Below are positions 54,864-63,638 of a stretch of 64,000 bases of DNA, piece by piece. The translations under genes were made by a program, and so were the position numbers. The number at the start of each line of letters is the position of its first letter. The first letter of the stretch is position 1. The notes below the pieces were generated by a model that had not been told where the DNA came from, ran no database searches, and saw nothing but the letters and a program-made list of their open reading frames with translations. This DNA is from Robinsoniella peoriensis (GTDB lineage Bacteria; Bacillota; Clostridia; Lachnospirales; Lachnospiraceae). The stretch lies in NCBI RefSeq assembly GCF_042680125.1, contig NZ_JBHTNY010000026.1, one strand, 5' to 3'.

Positions 54864-57800
54864 ATGTTTGATAATAATAACCGATACATCATACAGGATT
54901 ACCATAAGAAACCGACTTTTGCGAGCTTTCTGCCGGGACTTAACGGCATACATGGGATTCCGGTCTGGTGCTTTTATGTGAATCGTGGCCAGGGCATCAC
55001 CAGCTTTGGCTTAGAAGACAAAGATCATGCCCTAATGGAATTTTACCCTGCACATCAGGCTTATCAGCGGACTAAACGAATGGGCTTTCGCACTTTTTTG
55101 AAAGTAAACGGCGTTTATACGGAGGCATTTACCCGGGACGCTTACGATAAAGAAATGCGGATTGGTATGAATGGTTTGACCATTCGGGAGGAGAATACCG
55201 ACCTGAACCTGGAAATTACCGTGAAATATTACACCTTGCCATCGGAAGAACTGGGCGGGCTGGTACGACAGGTTTCCATCTGCAACAAAGGCAGCCAAAG
55301 GGCATCCATTGAGGTACTGGATGGGATGGCGGAAATGCTGCCCTACGGAATAGACTGGCAGAGTATGAAGGTGGAGGGACAGACATCCAAGGCCTGGATG
55401 GAAGTATTAAATCATGAGACCGGAATTCCCTACTGTAAAATGCGTGTGAGTACCGACGACATTGCAGAAGTAAAAGAGGTGGAGGGCGGTAATTTTGGTT
55501 TTGCTTTCGCGTCTTCCGGGGAAGTGCTGCCCGCTGTGATCAATCAGGAGCATATTTTCGGTTATGACAATTCCCTGGAAAATCCACTCTGTTTTCAGGA
55601 AAAATCTTTGTCTGAACTGCTGGAAGGAAAGCAGATTGCGCAAAATATCCTGCCATGCTGTTTCTTCGCACTGGAGCGGGAAATTCTGCCGGGAGAAACC
55701 TGCTCCTTTGTGGAAGTGTTTGGGCAATCGAAAAATCAAACATTACTAAAGCGGCTGTATGAAAAGACCTTACAACCGGACTATTTTAAGAATAAAGAAG
55801 CAAAATCCTATGAAATTACCATGCAGCTAACAGACCGGATTGCCACCAAAACTGCTTCCAAAAGCTTTGATCTCTACTGCCGCCAGACTTATCTGGACAA
55901 TGTACTGCGGGGCGGCTGTCCCATGATTCTGGGTGGAAACAAGCTGTTTTACCTCTATTCCAGAAAACATGGGGACGTGGAAAGGGACTATAATTTCTTC
56001 CGGATACTGCCTGAGTTCTATACGCAGGGAAATGGGAACTTCAGGGATGTCAATCAGAATCGAAGAAGTGATGTACAGTTTTCACCCTTTGTCCGGGAAG
56101 CCAATATAAAGATGTTCTACAACTGCATTCAAATAGACGGCTATAATCCCCTTGGCATTGAGAAAACCACTTACCATATGCCGGGAGAAGAAGCCTCCTT
56201 TACTCCGGGACAGCTCTATCAGGAGCTGGCAGATGCATACCCTGGACAGGAAATGAAGATAGAGGAAATGTTCCACCAGAAGATGGCCCAGGCGGAAAGT
56301 GACTGTAAAACCAGTTATATGGAAGGTTATTGGTCAGATCACTGGACTTACAATTTAGACCTGGTTGAATCTTATCTGACCATATATCCGGAAAAGGAAG
56401 AAAGCCTGCTGTTTCAAGATAATACGTATCTGTACAAACAGGCGGCGGTTACTCTTTTGCCAAGGAAAAAGCGCTATGTACATACCATGCAGGGCATTCG
56501 CCAGTATCATTACCTGAAGAAAAATCCCCAAGGGGATAAGAAGGAGTATCTGGAGGAGGAAAATGGCAGAAAAGTTACCAGTACCCTGGCTGAAAAGCTC
56601 TTTTTAATCTGTGTGGTGAAGACGGCAGCCCTTGATCTAAATGGCATGGGTATCGAAATGGAGGGAGGAAAGCCTGGATGGTATGATGCCTTAAACGGAC
56701 TACCGGGACTGCTTGGCTCCTCCATGTGTGAAACCTATGAATTGGCTAGAAATTTAAGCTTCCTGCTGTCTGCACTGGAAAAGTATGATAGAAAACTTTC
56801 CGTGCCACAGGAACTGATGAACCTGGTTGTTAAGATGGTGGATGCTCAGACTACCGAGGATATGCTGACCCGCTGGAATCTGGTAAACGATGCGAAGGAG
56901 GCGTATTGGGAGAGCACCTGCGGCTGTTTATCTGGAAATAAAGCAATAATCATCCGTGAAGAAGCAGTACGTATCTTAAAAGTATTTCAAACTGCGGTAA
57001 TAATGGGAATCGAAAAAGCCCTGGAGATTGGACATGGCATTAGCCCGGCTTATTTTTCTTACGAGGTGCTGGCTTATGAAGAAGACGCTTTCGGAATTCT
57101 ACCGACGGAAGTCAAAGCCAAAATGCTGCCCTATTTTCTGGAAGGTCCGGTCCGTTTTCTGAAGCTGGATATGAACCGGGAAAAGAAATACCGCCTGTAT
57201 CAGCAGGTAAAAGACAGTGGGCTTTACGATAGGGCATTGGGCATGTATAAGGTAAATGCCTCTTTAGAACAGGAGTCCTATGAAATTGGGCGTGCAAGAG
57301 CCTTTACCCCGGGATGGCTGGAAAATGAGTCAATCTGGCTCCATATGGAGTATAAATATCTGCTGGAACTGCTAAAGTCCGGATTGTATGATGCATTTAC
57401 CGGGGACTTTCAAAGAGCAGCCATTCCGTTTCAAAAAGAAGAGCGGTATGGCAGAAGCATCCTGGAAAATTCCTCCTTTATCGCCAGTTCCGCCAATCCC
57501 GACCCGAAACTGCACGGGCGTGGGTTTGTCGCCAGGCTAAGCGGATCCACGGCAGAGTTCGTGCAGATGTGGCAGATCATGATGTTTGGGGAAAAGCCAT
57601 TTAGAGTCTTAGATGGGACACTGACCCTGGCACTGCAGCCAATGCTTCCGGCATATCTGATTGACGAACAGAGGGAAGTGCAGGCAGCGTTTTTGGGAAG
57701 TATCCCGGTGGTGTATCATTTAGAGAACCAACAGGATTATATCCCGGGTAATTATGGTGTAAAGAAATATATCATCACAAGGAAGAACAGGGAAGTCATT

Positions 57801-57884
57801 GAGATATGCGGTGAGAAGCTGCAGGGAAGCATTGTGGAAGAGATACGGGAAGAAGGGGTCGATGGGATAGAGGTGTATTTATAG
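54864..57884 (+). CDS. GH94/GH161-like glycoside phosphorylase
   Basis: 1006 residues from the ATG at 54864 (AAGGAG at 54852-54857; an upstream TTG at 54840 lies in the MITE relic). It has an N-terminal beta-sandwich, then a six-hairpin region with the FRDVNQNRRSDVQFSP and QIDGYNPLGIEKT blocks, then YWSDHWTYNLDLVESYL and WYDALNGLPGLLGSSM. This is the layout of large inverting disaccharide/oligosaccharide phosphorylases of clan GH-Q; exact family assignment (GH94, GH149, GH161) needs a profile search. It is the last gene of the catabolic operon and would yield a sugar 1-phosphate. Confidence 0.7.
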   Translation: MFDNNNRYIIQDYHKKPTFASFLPGLNGIHGIPVWCFYVNRGQGITSFGLEDKDHALMEFYPAHQAYQRTKRMGFRTFLKVNGVYTEAFTRDAYDKEMRIGMNGLTIREENTDLNLEITVKYYTLPSEELGGLVRQVSICNKGSQRASIEVLDGMAEMLPYGIDWQSMKVEGQTSKAWMEVLNHETGIPYCKMRVSTDDIAEVKEVEGGNFGFAFASSGEVLPAVINQEHIFGYDNSLENPLCFQEKSLSELLEGKQIAQNILPCCFFALEREILPGETCSFVEVFGQSKNQTLLKRLYEKTLQPDYFKNKEAKSYEITMQLTDRIATKTASKSFDLYCRQTYLDNVLRGGCPMILGGNKLFYLYSRKHGDVERDYNFFRILPEFYTQGNGNFRDVNQNRRSDVQFSPFVREANIKMFYNCIQIDGYNPLGIEKTTYHMPGEEASFTPGQLYQELADAYPGQEMKIEEMFHQKMAQAESDCKTSYMEGYWSDHWTYNLDLVESYLTIYPEKEESLLFQDNTYLYKQAAVTLLPRKKRYVHTMQGIRQYHYLKKNPQGDKKEYLEEENGRKVTSTLAEKLFLICVVKTAALDLNGMGIEMEGGKPGWYDALNGLPGLLGSSMCETYELARNLSFLLSALEKYDRKLSVPQELMNLVVKMVDAQTTEDMLTRWNLVNDAKEAYWESTCGCLSGNKAIIIREEAVRILKVFQTAVIMGIEKALEIGHGISPAYFSYEVLAYEEDAFGILPTEVKAKMLPYFLEGPVRFLKLDMNREKKYRLYQQVKDSGLYDRALGMYKVNASLEQESYEIGRARAFTPGWLENESIWLHMEYKYLLELLKSGLYDAFTGDFQRAAIPFQKEERYGRSILENSSFIASSANPDPKLHGRGFVARLSGSTAEFVQMWQIMMFGEKPFRVLDGTLTLALQPMLPAYLIDEQREVQAAFLGSIPVVYHLENQQDYIPGNYGVKKYIITRKNREVIEICGEKLQGSIVEEIREEGVDGIEVYL

Positions 57885-57911
57885 ATGGGAAAAGACACCT
57901 GATATTGCCGC

Positions 57912-58811
57912 TTATGAGCCGGGCAAACGAAAAGCATCCTGCAAGACCGACAAAAATTTTTCAGCAGGCTTGGAAAACACCTGATATTTTTTCCAGATAA
58001 TATTCATTTCATTATCCAGACAGGGAGAAAGAGGTCGGAAACAAAGATTACTAACACCTGTTGTATTAATAATTCCATTAAAAGTAATCGCATATCCAAG
58101 GCCTTCATCAACCATTATGGAAGCATTAAATATCAGATTGTAAGTAGCGACAATGTTTAAGTCAGTGGCTTTTTTATTCATCCATTGTAAGATACGTCCA
58201 CCTTTGTCCTCCTGCTGAGAAAAGATCAGGGGTTTTTCCCACAAATCCTCGGGTGTAATAACTTCTTTTATCGCCAACTCGGAATCTTTTCTCATCAGGA
58301 CACCCCAGATGTCTTTCGCAGGCATCTTTAAAGAATTAAATTTCGTATAATCCACGGTGGAAAAGATAAGACCGAAATCAATTAATCCTTTATCCAGCCG
58401 CTCGGTAACGAATTCTGCATTCCCGCTGGATATATGATAATGAATGCCAGGATGTGATTTCTGTAAGTTTTTTGCAGCCTTTGCGATTAGGCGTATAGCA
58501 TCAGTTTCGCCTGTTCCAATGTAGATATCTCCCATAAGGATATCGTCCGAAAGCGTGATTTCCTTCTCTGTTTTTTTTACAAGATCCAATATCTCTTCTG
58601 CTCGTTTGCGAAGTATCATCCCTTCCTCTGTCAGTGTAACCTTCCGAGAACCCTTTGTTCCGCGGATCAGCAGCTGCTTTCCCAGTTCTTCTTCCATATT
58701 TTTAATCTGTGTGGAAAGTGTCGGCTGAGACAGATGCAGTGATTCTGCAGCCCGCACAATACTTTGTTCTCGCGCAATTGCCAGAAAATAATTAAGCACT
58801 CGTAATTCCAT
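57912..58811 (-). CDS. LysR-family transcriptional regulator
   Basis: 299 residues. HTH AIAREQSIVRAAESLHLSQPTLSTQIK at about residues 12-38; effector domain from about 92. Convergent with the phosphorylase gene and divergent from the acetyltransferase relic, its former partner perhaps. The target is unknown. Confidence 0.92.
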   Translation of the reverse strand: MELRVLNYFLAIAREQSIVRAAESLHLSQPTLSTQIKNMEEELGKQLLIRGTKGSRKVTLTEEGMILRKRAEEILDLVKKTEKEITLSDDILMGDIYIGTGETDAIRLIAKAAKNLQKSHPGIHYHISSGNAEFVTERLDKGLIDFGLIFSTVDYTKFNSLKMPAKDIWGVLMRKDSELAIKEVITPEDLWEKPLIFSQQEDKGGRILQWMNKKATDLNIVATYNLIFNASIMVDEGLGYAITFNGIINTTGVSNLCFRPLSPCLDNEMNIIWKKYQVFSKPAEKFLSVLQDAFRLPGS

Positions 58812-58992
58812 CTGAAAAGCTCCTTTGCAATTGAATTTATTTATACTTTTATCAATACTTTAACACGAAAATATATAGGTTTCAACTATGCTGATTAATA
58901 TGATATAAGTATTGGCTATTATATTGCATCCGGAATATACTGTAAATGAAAAAGTAGCGGATAAATAAATTAATAAAGTCAGGAGAACAGAA

Positions 58993-59408
58993 ATGATTGA
59001 TATAAAAGAGTTTTTAGAATATATGGAAAGCGGAAAAATAATAACCTGTGGATCTAAGATACATGAGTGTATGCATTGGTTTTCACAGGAGGCTTTGCGT
59101 CTGACAGCAGAATTAAATGGAAGTTATCATACACCGCAGGAAATCAGAGCGCTGAATGGAACAGCTGACAGGAAGGCAGGTAGATGTAACATTCAATTTG
59201 TTTCCGCCTTTCTATACCAACTGTGGAAAGAACCTTTACATTGGTCCTTGCAACGCTGAACCACCATTTAGATCCCAGATACAGGGGGGATATGATTCCT
59301 GCCCCAATCCATATTGGGCAAAACGTCTGGGTTGGTTCCAATGCAACAATACTTTCCGGTGTCACGATAGGTGATGGGGCAGTGATTGCGGCAGGGGGCA
59401 TCTGCTGA
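58993..59408 (+). pseudogene. Maltose/galactoside O-acetyltransferase relic
   Basis: Sugar O-acetyltransferase (Maa/LacA) sequence in three frames: MHWFSQEALRLTAELNGSYH (frame from 58993), QVDVTFNLFPPFYTNCGKNL (about 59174), and ATLNHHLDPRYRGDMIPAPI, then VTIGDGAVIAAG (frame of 59223). About 25 residues of the hexapeptide core between GKN and LATLNH are deleted. The frameshifts and deletion make it non-functional. Confidence 0.85.
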
Positions 59409-59600
59409 ACCTATTCCGCTAACATTGCAGCTCCCTGGATCGCCCGGTTTGCATTTGGATACTATAGTATTATGCTGACATCCACGATTCTTGGCATTAC
59501 AGTAATGCTTTTGTATAGACCCCGGACCTGGTGCGCATTCAGCCCTATGGGAACAATGACCCAGATGATATGTAAAGCGCATAATCGGAAGGAGAGGTAA
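59409..59600 (+). pseudogene. Fragment of a membrane ferredoxin (NapH/polyferredoxin-like)
   Basis: In frame after the TGA of the acetyltransferase relic the reading TYSANIAAPWIARFAFGYYS, then ITVMLLYRPRTWCAFSPMGTMTQMICK, resembles the last membrane helix and start of the [4Fe-4S] region of NapH-type proteins. The second Cys of the expected CxxCP is Ser. No start or N-terminus is present; the join with the acetyltransferase relic is probably a deletion scar. Confidence 0.6.
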
Positions 59601-59603
59601 AAG

Positions 59604-60002
59604 TTAATCCTCTCCGGGGAACAGATTGCTGTAATATTTCGTTCTTCCGGCAATAACATCATCATAAAAGGCTTGTTTCTGGTCTATGTAGTCAATGGAG
59701 CTTTGAAGTTCATCCATAGCCAGGAGCAGGTCTTTTCTCTTATTCTCCAGGATTATTTTCCTCTCAGGGACAGACGACTGGCCCTGGAGGCACAGTGTGA
59801 GAAATTCCTTCATTTCTTTCAGGCCCATACCGCATTTTTTTAAGCAGGTCAGGCTATTGATCCATGCAATATCATACTCATCAAAGATACGGCGGTTGGC
59901 ACGGTCACGCTTTACGTTGGGAACCAGCCCTTCATTACAATAGAATTTCAATGCTTCATAATTCATGCCTGTCATTTCACAGGCTTGTTTCATTGTGTAC
60001 AT
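59604..60002 (-). CDS. MerR-family transcriptional regulator
   Basis: 132 residues from the ATG at 60002 (GGAGG six bases upstream on the minus strand). The N-terminal winged HTH reads MYTMKQACEMTGMNYEALKFYCNEGL, followed by the wing NRRIFDEYD and a coiled-coil dimerisation helix of about residues 75-115. No Cys cluster for metal sensing is evident. It is divergent from an iron-sulfur flavoprotein gene whose promoter has MerR-type geometry. Confidence 0.9.
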   Translation of the reverse strand: MYTMKQACEMTGMNYEALKFYCNEGLVPNVKRDRANRRIFDEYDIAWINSLTCLKKCGMGLKEMKEFLTLCLQGQSSVPERKIILENKRKDLLLAMDELQSSIDYIDQKQAFYDDVIAGRTKYYSNLFPGED

Positions 60003-60032
60003 AAGAACCTCCAAAAAATTATAAAAAAACTA

Positions 60033-60063
60033 TTGACCGGTAGCTGCTACCGAAGAGTACAAT
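60033..60063 (+). promoter_or_regulatory. MerR-type promoter with 19-bp spacer and dyad operator
   Basis: TTGACC (60033-60038) and TACAAT (60058-60063) are 19 bases apart, the over-long spacer typical of MerR-activated promoters. A perfect dyad CGGTAGC-T-GCTACCG (60038-60052) lies within the spacer. It points toward the flavoprotein gene at 60246 and is next to the MerR gene start. Confidence 0.8.
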
Positions 60064-60245
60064 ATAAATGATAGCAATGAAAAGTCAGATTGTCAAGTCT
60101 GTGATAGCACTCCGAACTGCCAGTAATGATAATGCCAGTGATGTCACTATTGTTGCTGGTACGGTGGAGTGCCAGAGCCTGTCTGAAGTAATTTTCAGTA
60201 CGCTCTGGACGGATAGACACACATAGAGAAGAGGAGGATGATAAC

Positions 60246-60863
60246 TTGAAAGTATTGATGATTAACGGCAGTCCACACAGTAATGGAAATACATATACAG
60301 CCCTGCGGGAAATGGAGAAGATTTTCATAGGCGCAGGTATTGCAACAGAAATTGTACAAGTGGGAAACAGAGATATTCGGGGCTGTATTGCCTGTTATAA
60401 GTGTAAGGAAAAGGGCAGGTGTGTATTTGATGATATGGTTAATGAAATCGCACCTGAGTTTGAGGCATGTGATGGTTTGGTGGTAGGAAGCCCGGTTTAT
60501 TATGCTTCTGCAAATGCTACCCTGATCGCATTACTAGACCGTCTGTTTTACAGTACGCACTTTGACAAGACAATGAAGGTCGGTGCAAGTGTCGTGGCGG
60601 CGAGAAGAGGCGGTCTGTCCTCAACATTTGATGAACTGAACAAATATTTTACCATTTCAGGTATGCCGGTTGCTTCCAGCCAGTACTGGAATGGGATTCA
60701 TGGCAGGGACAAAGGGGAAGCAGAGAAGGATACTGAAGGGCTACAGATTATGCGGACATTGGCCAGGAATATGGCGTTTTTGATCAAGAGCATTCAGTTG
60801 GGAAAGGAAGCCTATGGGATTCCGGAAAAAGAGTCTTTTGCACCTACAAATTTTATTCGATAG
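60246..60863 (+). CDS. Flavodoxin-fold iron-sulfur flavoprotein / NAD(P)H-dependent FMN reductase
   Basis: 205 residues. FMN phosphate loop NGSPHSNGNTYTA (about 7-19) and SPVYYASANATLIALLDRLF (about 85-104) define the FMN_red/ISF family; the CIACYKCKEKGRC cluster (about 47-59) could bind an Fe-S centre or be a redox thiol site. TTG start with GAGGAGG about seven bases upstream. It lies about 180 bases downstream of the MerR promoter and is the only intact redox enzyme of this small region. Likely an electrophile or quinone/nitro reductase (inference). Confidence 0.88.
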   Translation: MKVLMINGSPHSNGNTYTALREMEKIFIGAGIATEIVQVGNRDIRGCIACYKCKEKGRCVFDDMVNEIAPEFEACDGLVVGSPVYYASANATLIALLDRLFYSTHFDKTMKVGASVVAARRGGLSSTFDELNKYFTISGMPVASSQYWNGIHGRDKGEAEKDTEGLQIMRTLARNMAFLIKSIQLGKEAYGIPEKESFAPTNFIR

Positions 60864-61138
60864 GGGGGCAAAACATATAATCCAGCCATTTTTAGATCAT
60901 TTAAAAAGATTATATGGAAACTAACTTATACGGGGCGATGCTAGCTGCAAAGGCGGCAGGTGTTGACAGCTGCTGGATTAATTTCTTTGATCCGGAAGTG
61001 ACAGAAAAAGAGCTTGTACTGCCGGAAAATGAGGAAGTACTGATGATTCTTGATATCGGTTATGCCGCAGAGGGAACGAAACCTCTTCCTATGCATACCC
61101 AGCGTAAAGAATTATCAGAGACAGTTCGCTATATATGA
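60864..61138 (+). pseudogene. Nitroreductase relic (C-terminal third)
   Basis: Reading METNLYGAMLAAKAAGVDSC, then INFFDPEVTEKELVLPENEE and YAAEGTKPLPMHTQRKELSE, is the FMN-contacting C-terminal part of nitroreductase-family proteins. The N-terminal two thirds are missing and the join with the upstream gene lacks any start region. The longest frame starts at ATG 60914. Confidence 0.78.
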
Positions 61139-61155
61139 TAAAGGAGGAATCTAAA

Positions 61156-61630
61156 ATGAGTAAAGCATTAGTAGCATATTTTTCAGTGAGCGGCATAACC
61201 GCAAGATTAGCAGAAAGACTGGCATCAGCGATTGGCGCGGATTTGCATGAAATTCAGCCCGCACCAAAATACACAGCTGAGGATTTGGATTGGACAAATA
61301 AAAAAAAGCCGCAGCAGCGTGGAAATGAATGATAAATCATTCCGTCCGGCTATAGCCGATAAAGTAGAGAATATGGATCAGTATGATGTGATTTATCTGG
61401 GTTTCCCCATCTGGTGGTATGTGGCTCCGACTATTATCAATACATTTTTAGAAGCTTATAATCTGGAAGGGAAAAAAATTATACCCTTTGCAACATCCGG
61501 CAGCAGTGGAATGGGAAGGACAAATGTGGAACTGGAAGATTCCTGTAAAGGTGCTGACCTGATGGATGGCAAACGTTTTCATGCAGATGCAGGTATAGAT
61601 GAACTGAAAGCCTGGGAAGAACAATTTTAA
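61156..61630 (+). pseudogene. Flavodoxin gene broken by a one-base insertion in an A-run
   Basis: MSKALVAYFSVSGITARLAE (FMN loop) continues to DLDWTN, then an A8 tract at 61300-61307 shifts the frame; reading with seven A restores NKKSRSSVEMND and the rest (IYLGFPIWWYVAPTIINTFL ... AGIDELKAWEEQF, stop at 61628-61630). Both halves otherwise look intact. AAGGAGG lies before the ATG. Either it is inactivated, phase-variable by slippage, or the extra A is a sequencing error. Confidence 0.85.
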
Positions 61631-61739
61631 GTAGATTCTATATATAACACATTTGGCAATGGAATAGAGAATATCTGAAAATAATATGGTAGCATAAAAT
61701 AATGGGGCAGTCGGAAAAAGGTTGCGGGATCACAGAAAT

Positions 61740-61945
61740 ATATGATTTATCGTAAAACGACTTCCCAAAAAGCAAAATGGGAGAGAGTTGCCACTGTTAA
61801 ATCAAATGTCAGAACATATGTGGACCGGAAGGCAAAAAAAGGAAAGAAATATTATTATGCAGTCAGGTCTTACCGCAAATCGGCTGGTTTATCCTGTTAT
61901 AGCAGTTTTGGAAGCAGTAAACGGGTAACTACCAGAAAATAGCGG
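61740..61945 (+). pseudogene. Fibronectin type III-like repeat relic of a surface protein
   Basis: The reading MIYRKTTSQKAKWERVATVK, then DRKAKKGKKYYYAVRSYRKS and a Lys/Arg-rich end, matches C-terminal Fn3-like repeats of secreted Clostridia proteins (YRKxxxxxKW, KGKKYYYAVRSY). It lacks the N-terminal strands and a ribosome site. It is followed by a terminator. Confidence 0.6.
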
Positions 61946-61965
61946 GGTAATTAATGTAATGAGAT

Positions 61966-62012
61966 AGAGAGTATTGCCGGGGGATTTAGGTTCCGGACAA
62001 TACTCTCTTTTT
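61966..62012 (+). terminator. Rho-independent terminator
   Basis: AGAGAGTATTG (61966-61976) pairs with CAATACTCTCT (61998-62008), and CCGG pairs inside; TTTTTAT follows. It also lies after the convergent membrane protein gene. Confidence 0.85.
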
Positions 62013-62019
62013 ATAGGAT

Positions 62020-63057
62020 TCAGTTATATTTAAACTTCTCGGCAAAAATCATCATAGAATCAGCAACAAAACGACATAATTCAGAATACTCACTAAAGGA
62101 AGATTCAGAGCCAAGCCAGTAACGATCCCGTTTGCCATTATTCAGCTCTATGCATAAAAAGTATTGTGTTGGATAAATGGAGTTGCTTTTTTTCCTTGGT
62201 GATGTCATCTTTACTTCCGTGATTTCATTTAAACGATAGTGATTGTGATCTATAACAATAAATGTACCCATGTATGTAATGTTTCTCGGACAAGTTTTCC
62301 CTCTTTTATGCAGGAGATACAAACGAATAGGTTCTACCAGAAGCAATAGGATTGAAAAAAAGGTAATAACGAATCCTATAAGCGGCATGAAGCTTACATC
62401 ATTTTCCATTAAGAAAATGAGAAGTATTCCGAGAAACGATAAAATTAATTCAATGATTGCTATTTTCAATATGGAGCGTTTTTCATTGTTTAAAATATCT
62501 TCCGGCAATAAATGAAAAGAATCAGGATCTCTTTGCGCTTCATAAACCATTTCAGATTTTTCCAGAGGTGAAATTGTTTCACTTAGCTGTAATCTCAATT
62601 GTTCAAAAAAAGCCTCTATATTGGAAGCGTTGAAATCGTATAGTCTTAGCATCTTTTCTTCTTTTTTTTCATTATAGTAAACAAGATATCTTCGGCGAAT
62701 GGTATATTGCAGCCAATTGTATCCTATCTGTGTTCTTTTCGTATGAAACCGTATGATATCAACTTTTGGTATTTCCATGAGGTAACCAAAACGCTTAATT
62801 AAAATTACATCATCTAGCATGGTAATGCGGGTTTTTCTATAGAACGCGATGATAACAGCTATTACAAAACCCGTTACCAGACTAAAGGGCCATTCCAGGA
62901 GAATTTGGAGGAAAAAGAAAGAAATAAATCCGGCTGATAAAAATCTTAAAGCATACCAGCTAAAATATAAAATGAAACCTAATATAATTGTAAAGAACAA
63001 AATGGTTTCCAACGTCATTTTCCAACTGCTCTTTATTTCCTTTTTCTTCATTTCCAT
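62020..63057 (-). CDS. Uncharacterised membrane protein with PH-like domains
   Basis: 345 residues. Helix pairs at about residues 15-75 (LETILFFTIILGFILYFSWY and VTGFVIAVIIAFY) and 200-245 each precede a beta-rich soluble stretch (ITMLDDVILIKRFGYLMEIP; then IVIDHNHYRLNEITEVKMTS), which suggests two membrane-anchored PH-like domains. No family is recognised and no neighbour explains it. AGGAGAGG lies before the ATG at a rather long distance. Confidence 0.75.
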   Translation of the reverse strand: MEMKKKEIKSSWKMTLETILFFTIILGFILYFSWYALRFLSAGFISFFFLQILLEWPFSLVTGFVIAVIIAFYRKTRITMLDDVILIKRFGYLMEIPKVDIIRFHTKRTQIGYNWLQYTIRRRYLVYYNEKKEEKMLRLYDFNASNIEAFFEQLRLQLSETISPLEKSEMVYEAQRDPDSFHLLPEDILNNEKRSILKIAIIELILSFLGILLIFLMENDVSFMPLIGFVITFFSILLLLVEPIRLYLLHKRGKTCPRNITYMGTFIVIDHNHYRLNEITEVKMTSPRKKSNSIYPTQYFLCIELNNGKRDRYWLGSESSFSEYSELCRFVADSMMIFAEKFKYN

Positions 63058-63638
63058 AGAGTAGTTTTCCTCTCCTGATTCATATAGTATCTTACTTTAT
63101 GATGTCAATTGTAAATTTGCCTCAAGGATGCTTCCCGCTAAATATCATTCAATTATACAGTTTATGAATGTTTTATACAATACCTCATCGTTTTTATTAA
63201 TTAACGAAGGGGTATCCAAACGAAGGGCATATTCTATCTGGGGCTGTTATTAATGAAGTCTAACAGATTTCCTGCTATATATTTTTCCAATGTATTGAAT
63301 GTATACTTTGATGTAATGAAAAGTAAATGATATAAAGAACTTAAAAACCTATCTGAAATAAATCCACTAACATTAATAAATTACAATACAAAGATAGAGA
63401 AAACCAAATTACAATATAATAGACCTCCTTATGCCATACCATGGACAGGCTGTGACACATCACATAACGCTAAAAATGCGATGCACATCCAGACTATAAT
63501 AATAGGATGGAGGTTCCCGGTGTATTCATAATATATCACACAAACACAGTATAAAATCCCGTATATTTTTAAAATTCCAATAGCTATAATAATGATAATA
63601 AACGCATAAAAATTTGCGAAAAAGAGGGAGGAATTGGT
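63058..63638. other. Intergenic, no gene seen
   Basis: About 580 AT-rich bases with no credible frame. TATAAT-like TATAATAAT at about 63583 could serve the partial gene at the right edge. No terminator or repeat stands out. Confidence 0.5.

Noticed and set aside
60068..60226. 52-codon frame between the MerR promoter and the flavoprotein gene
   Set aside because: No ribosome site precedes it, and part of it overlaps sequence resembling a MITE end (AATTTTCAGTACGCTCT); its composition is not convincing.
63445..63475. TGTGACACATCACA, a CRP-like inverted repeat
   Set aside because: The spacing between arms is four bases, not six, Clostridia lack classical cAMP-CRP control, and no gene starts nearby.
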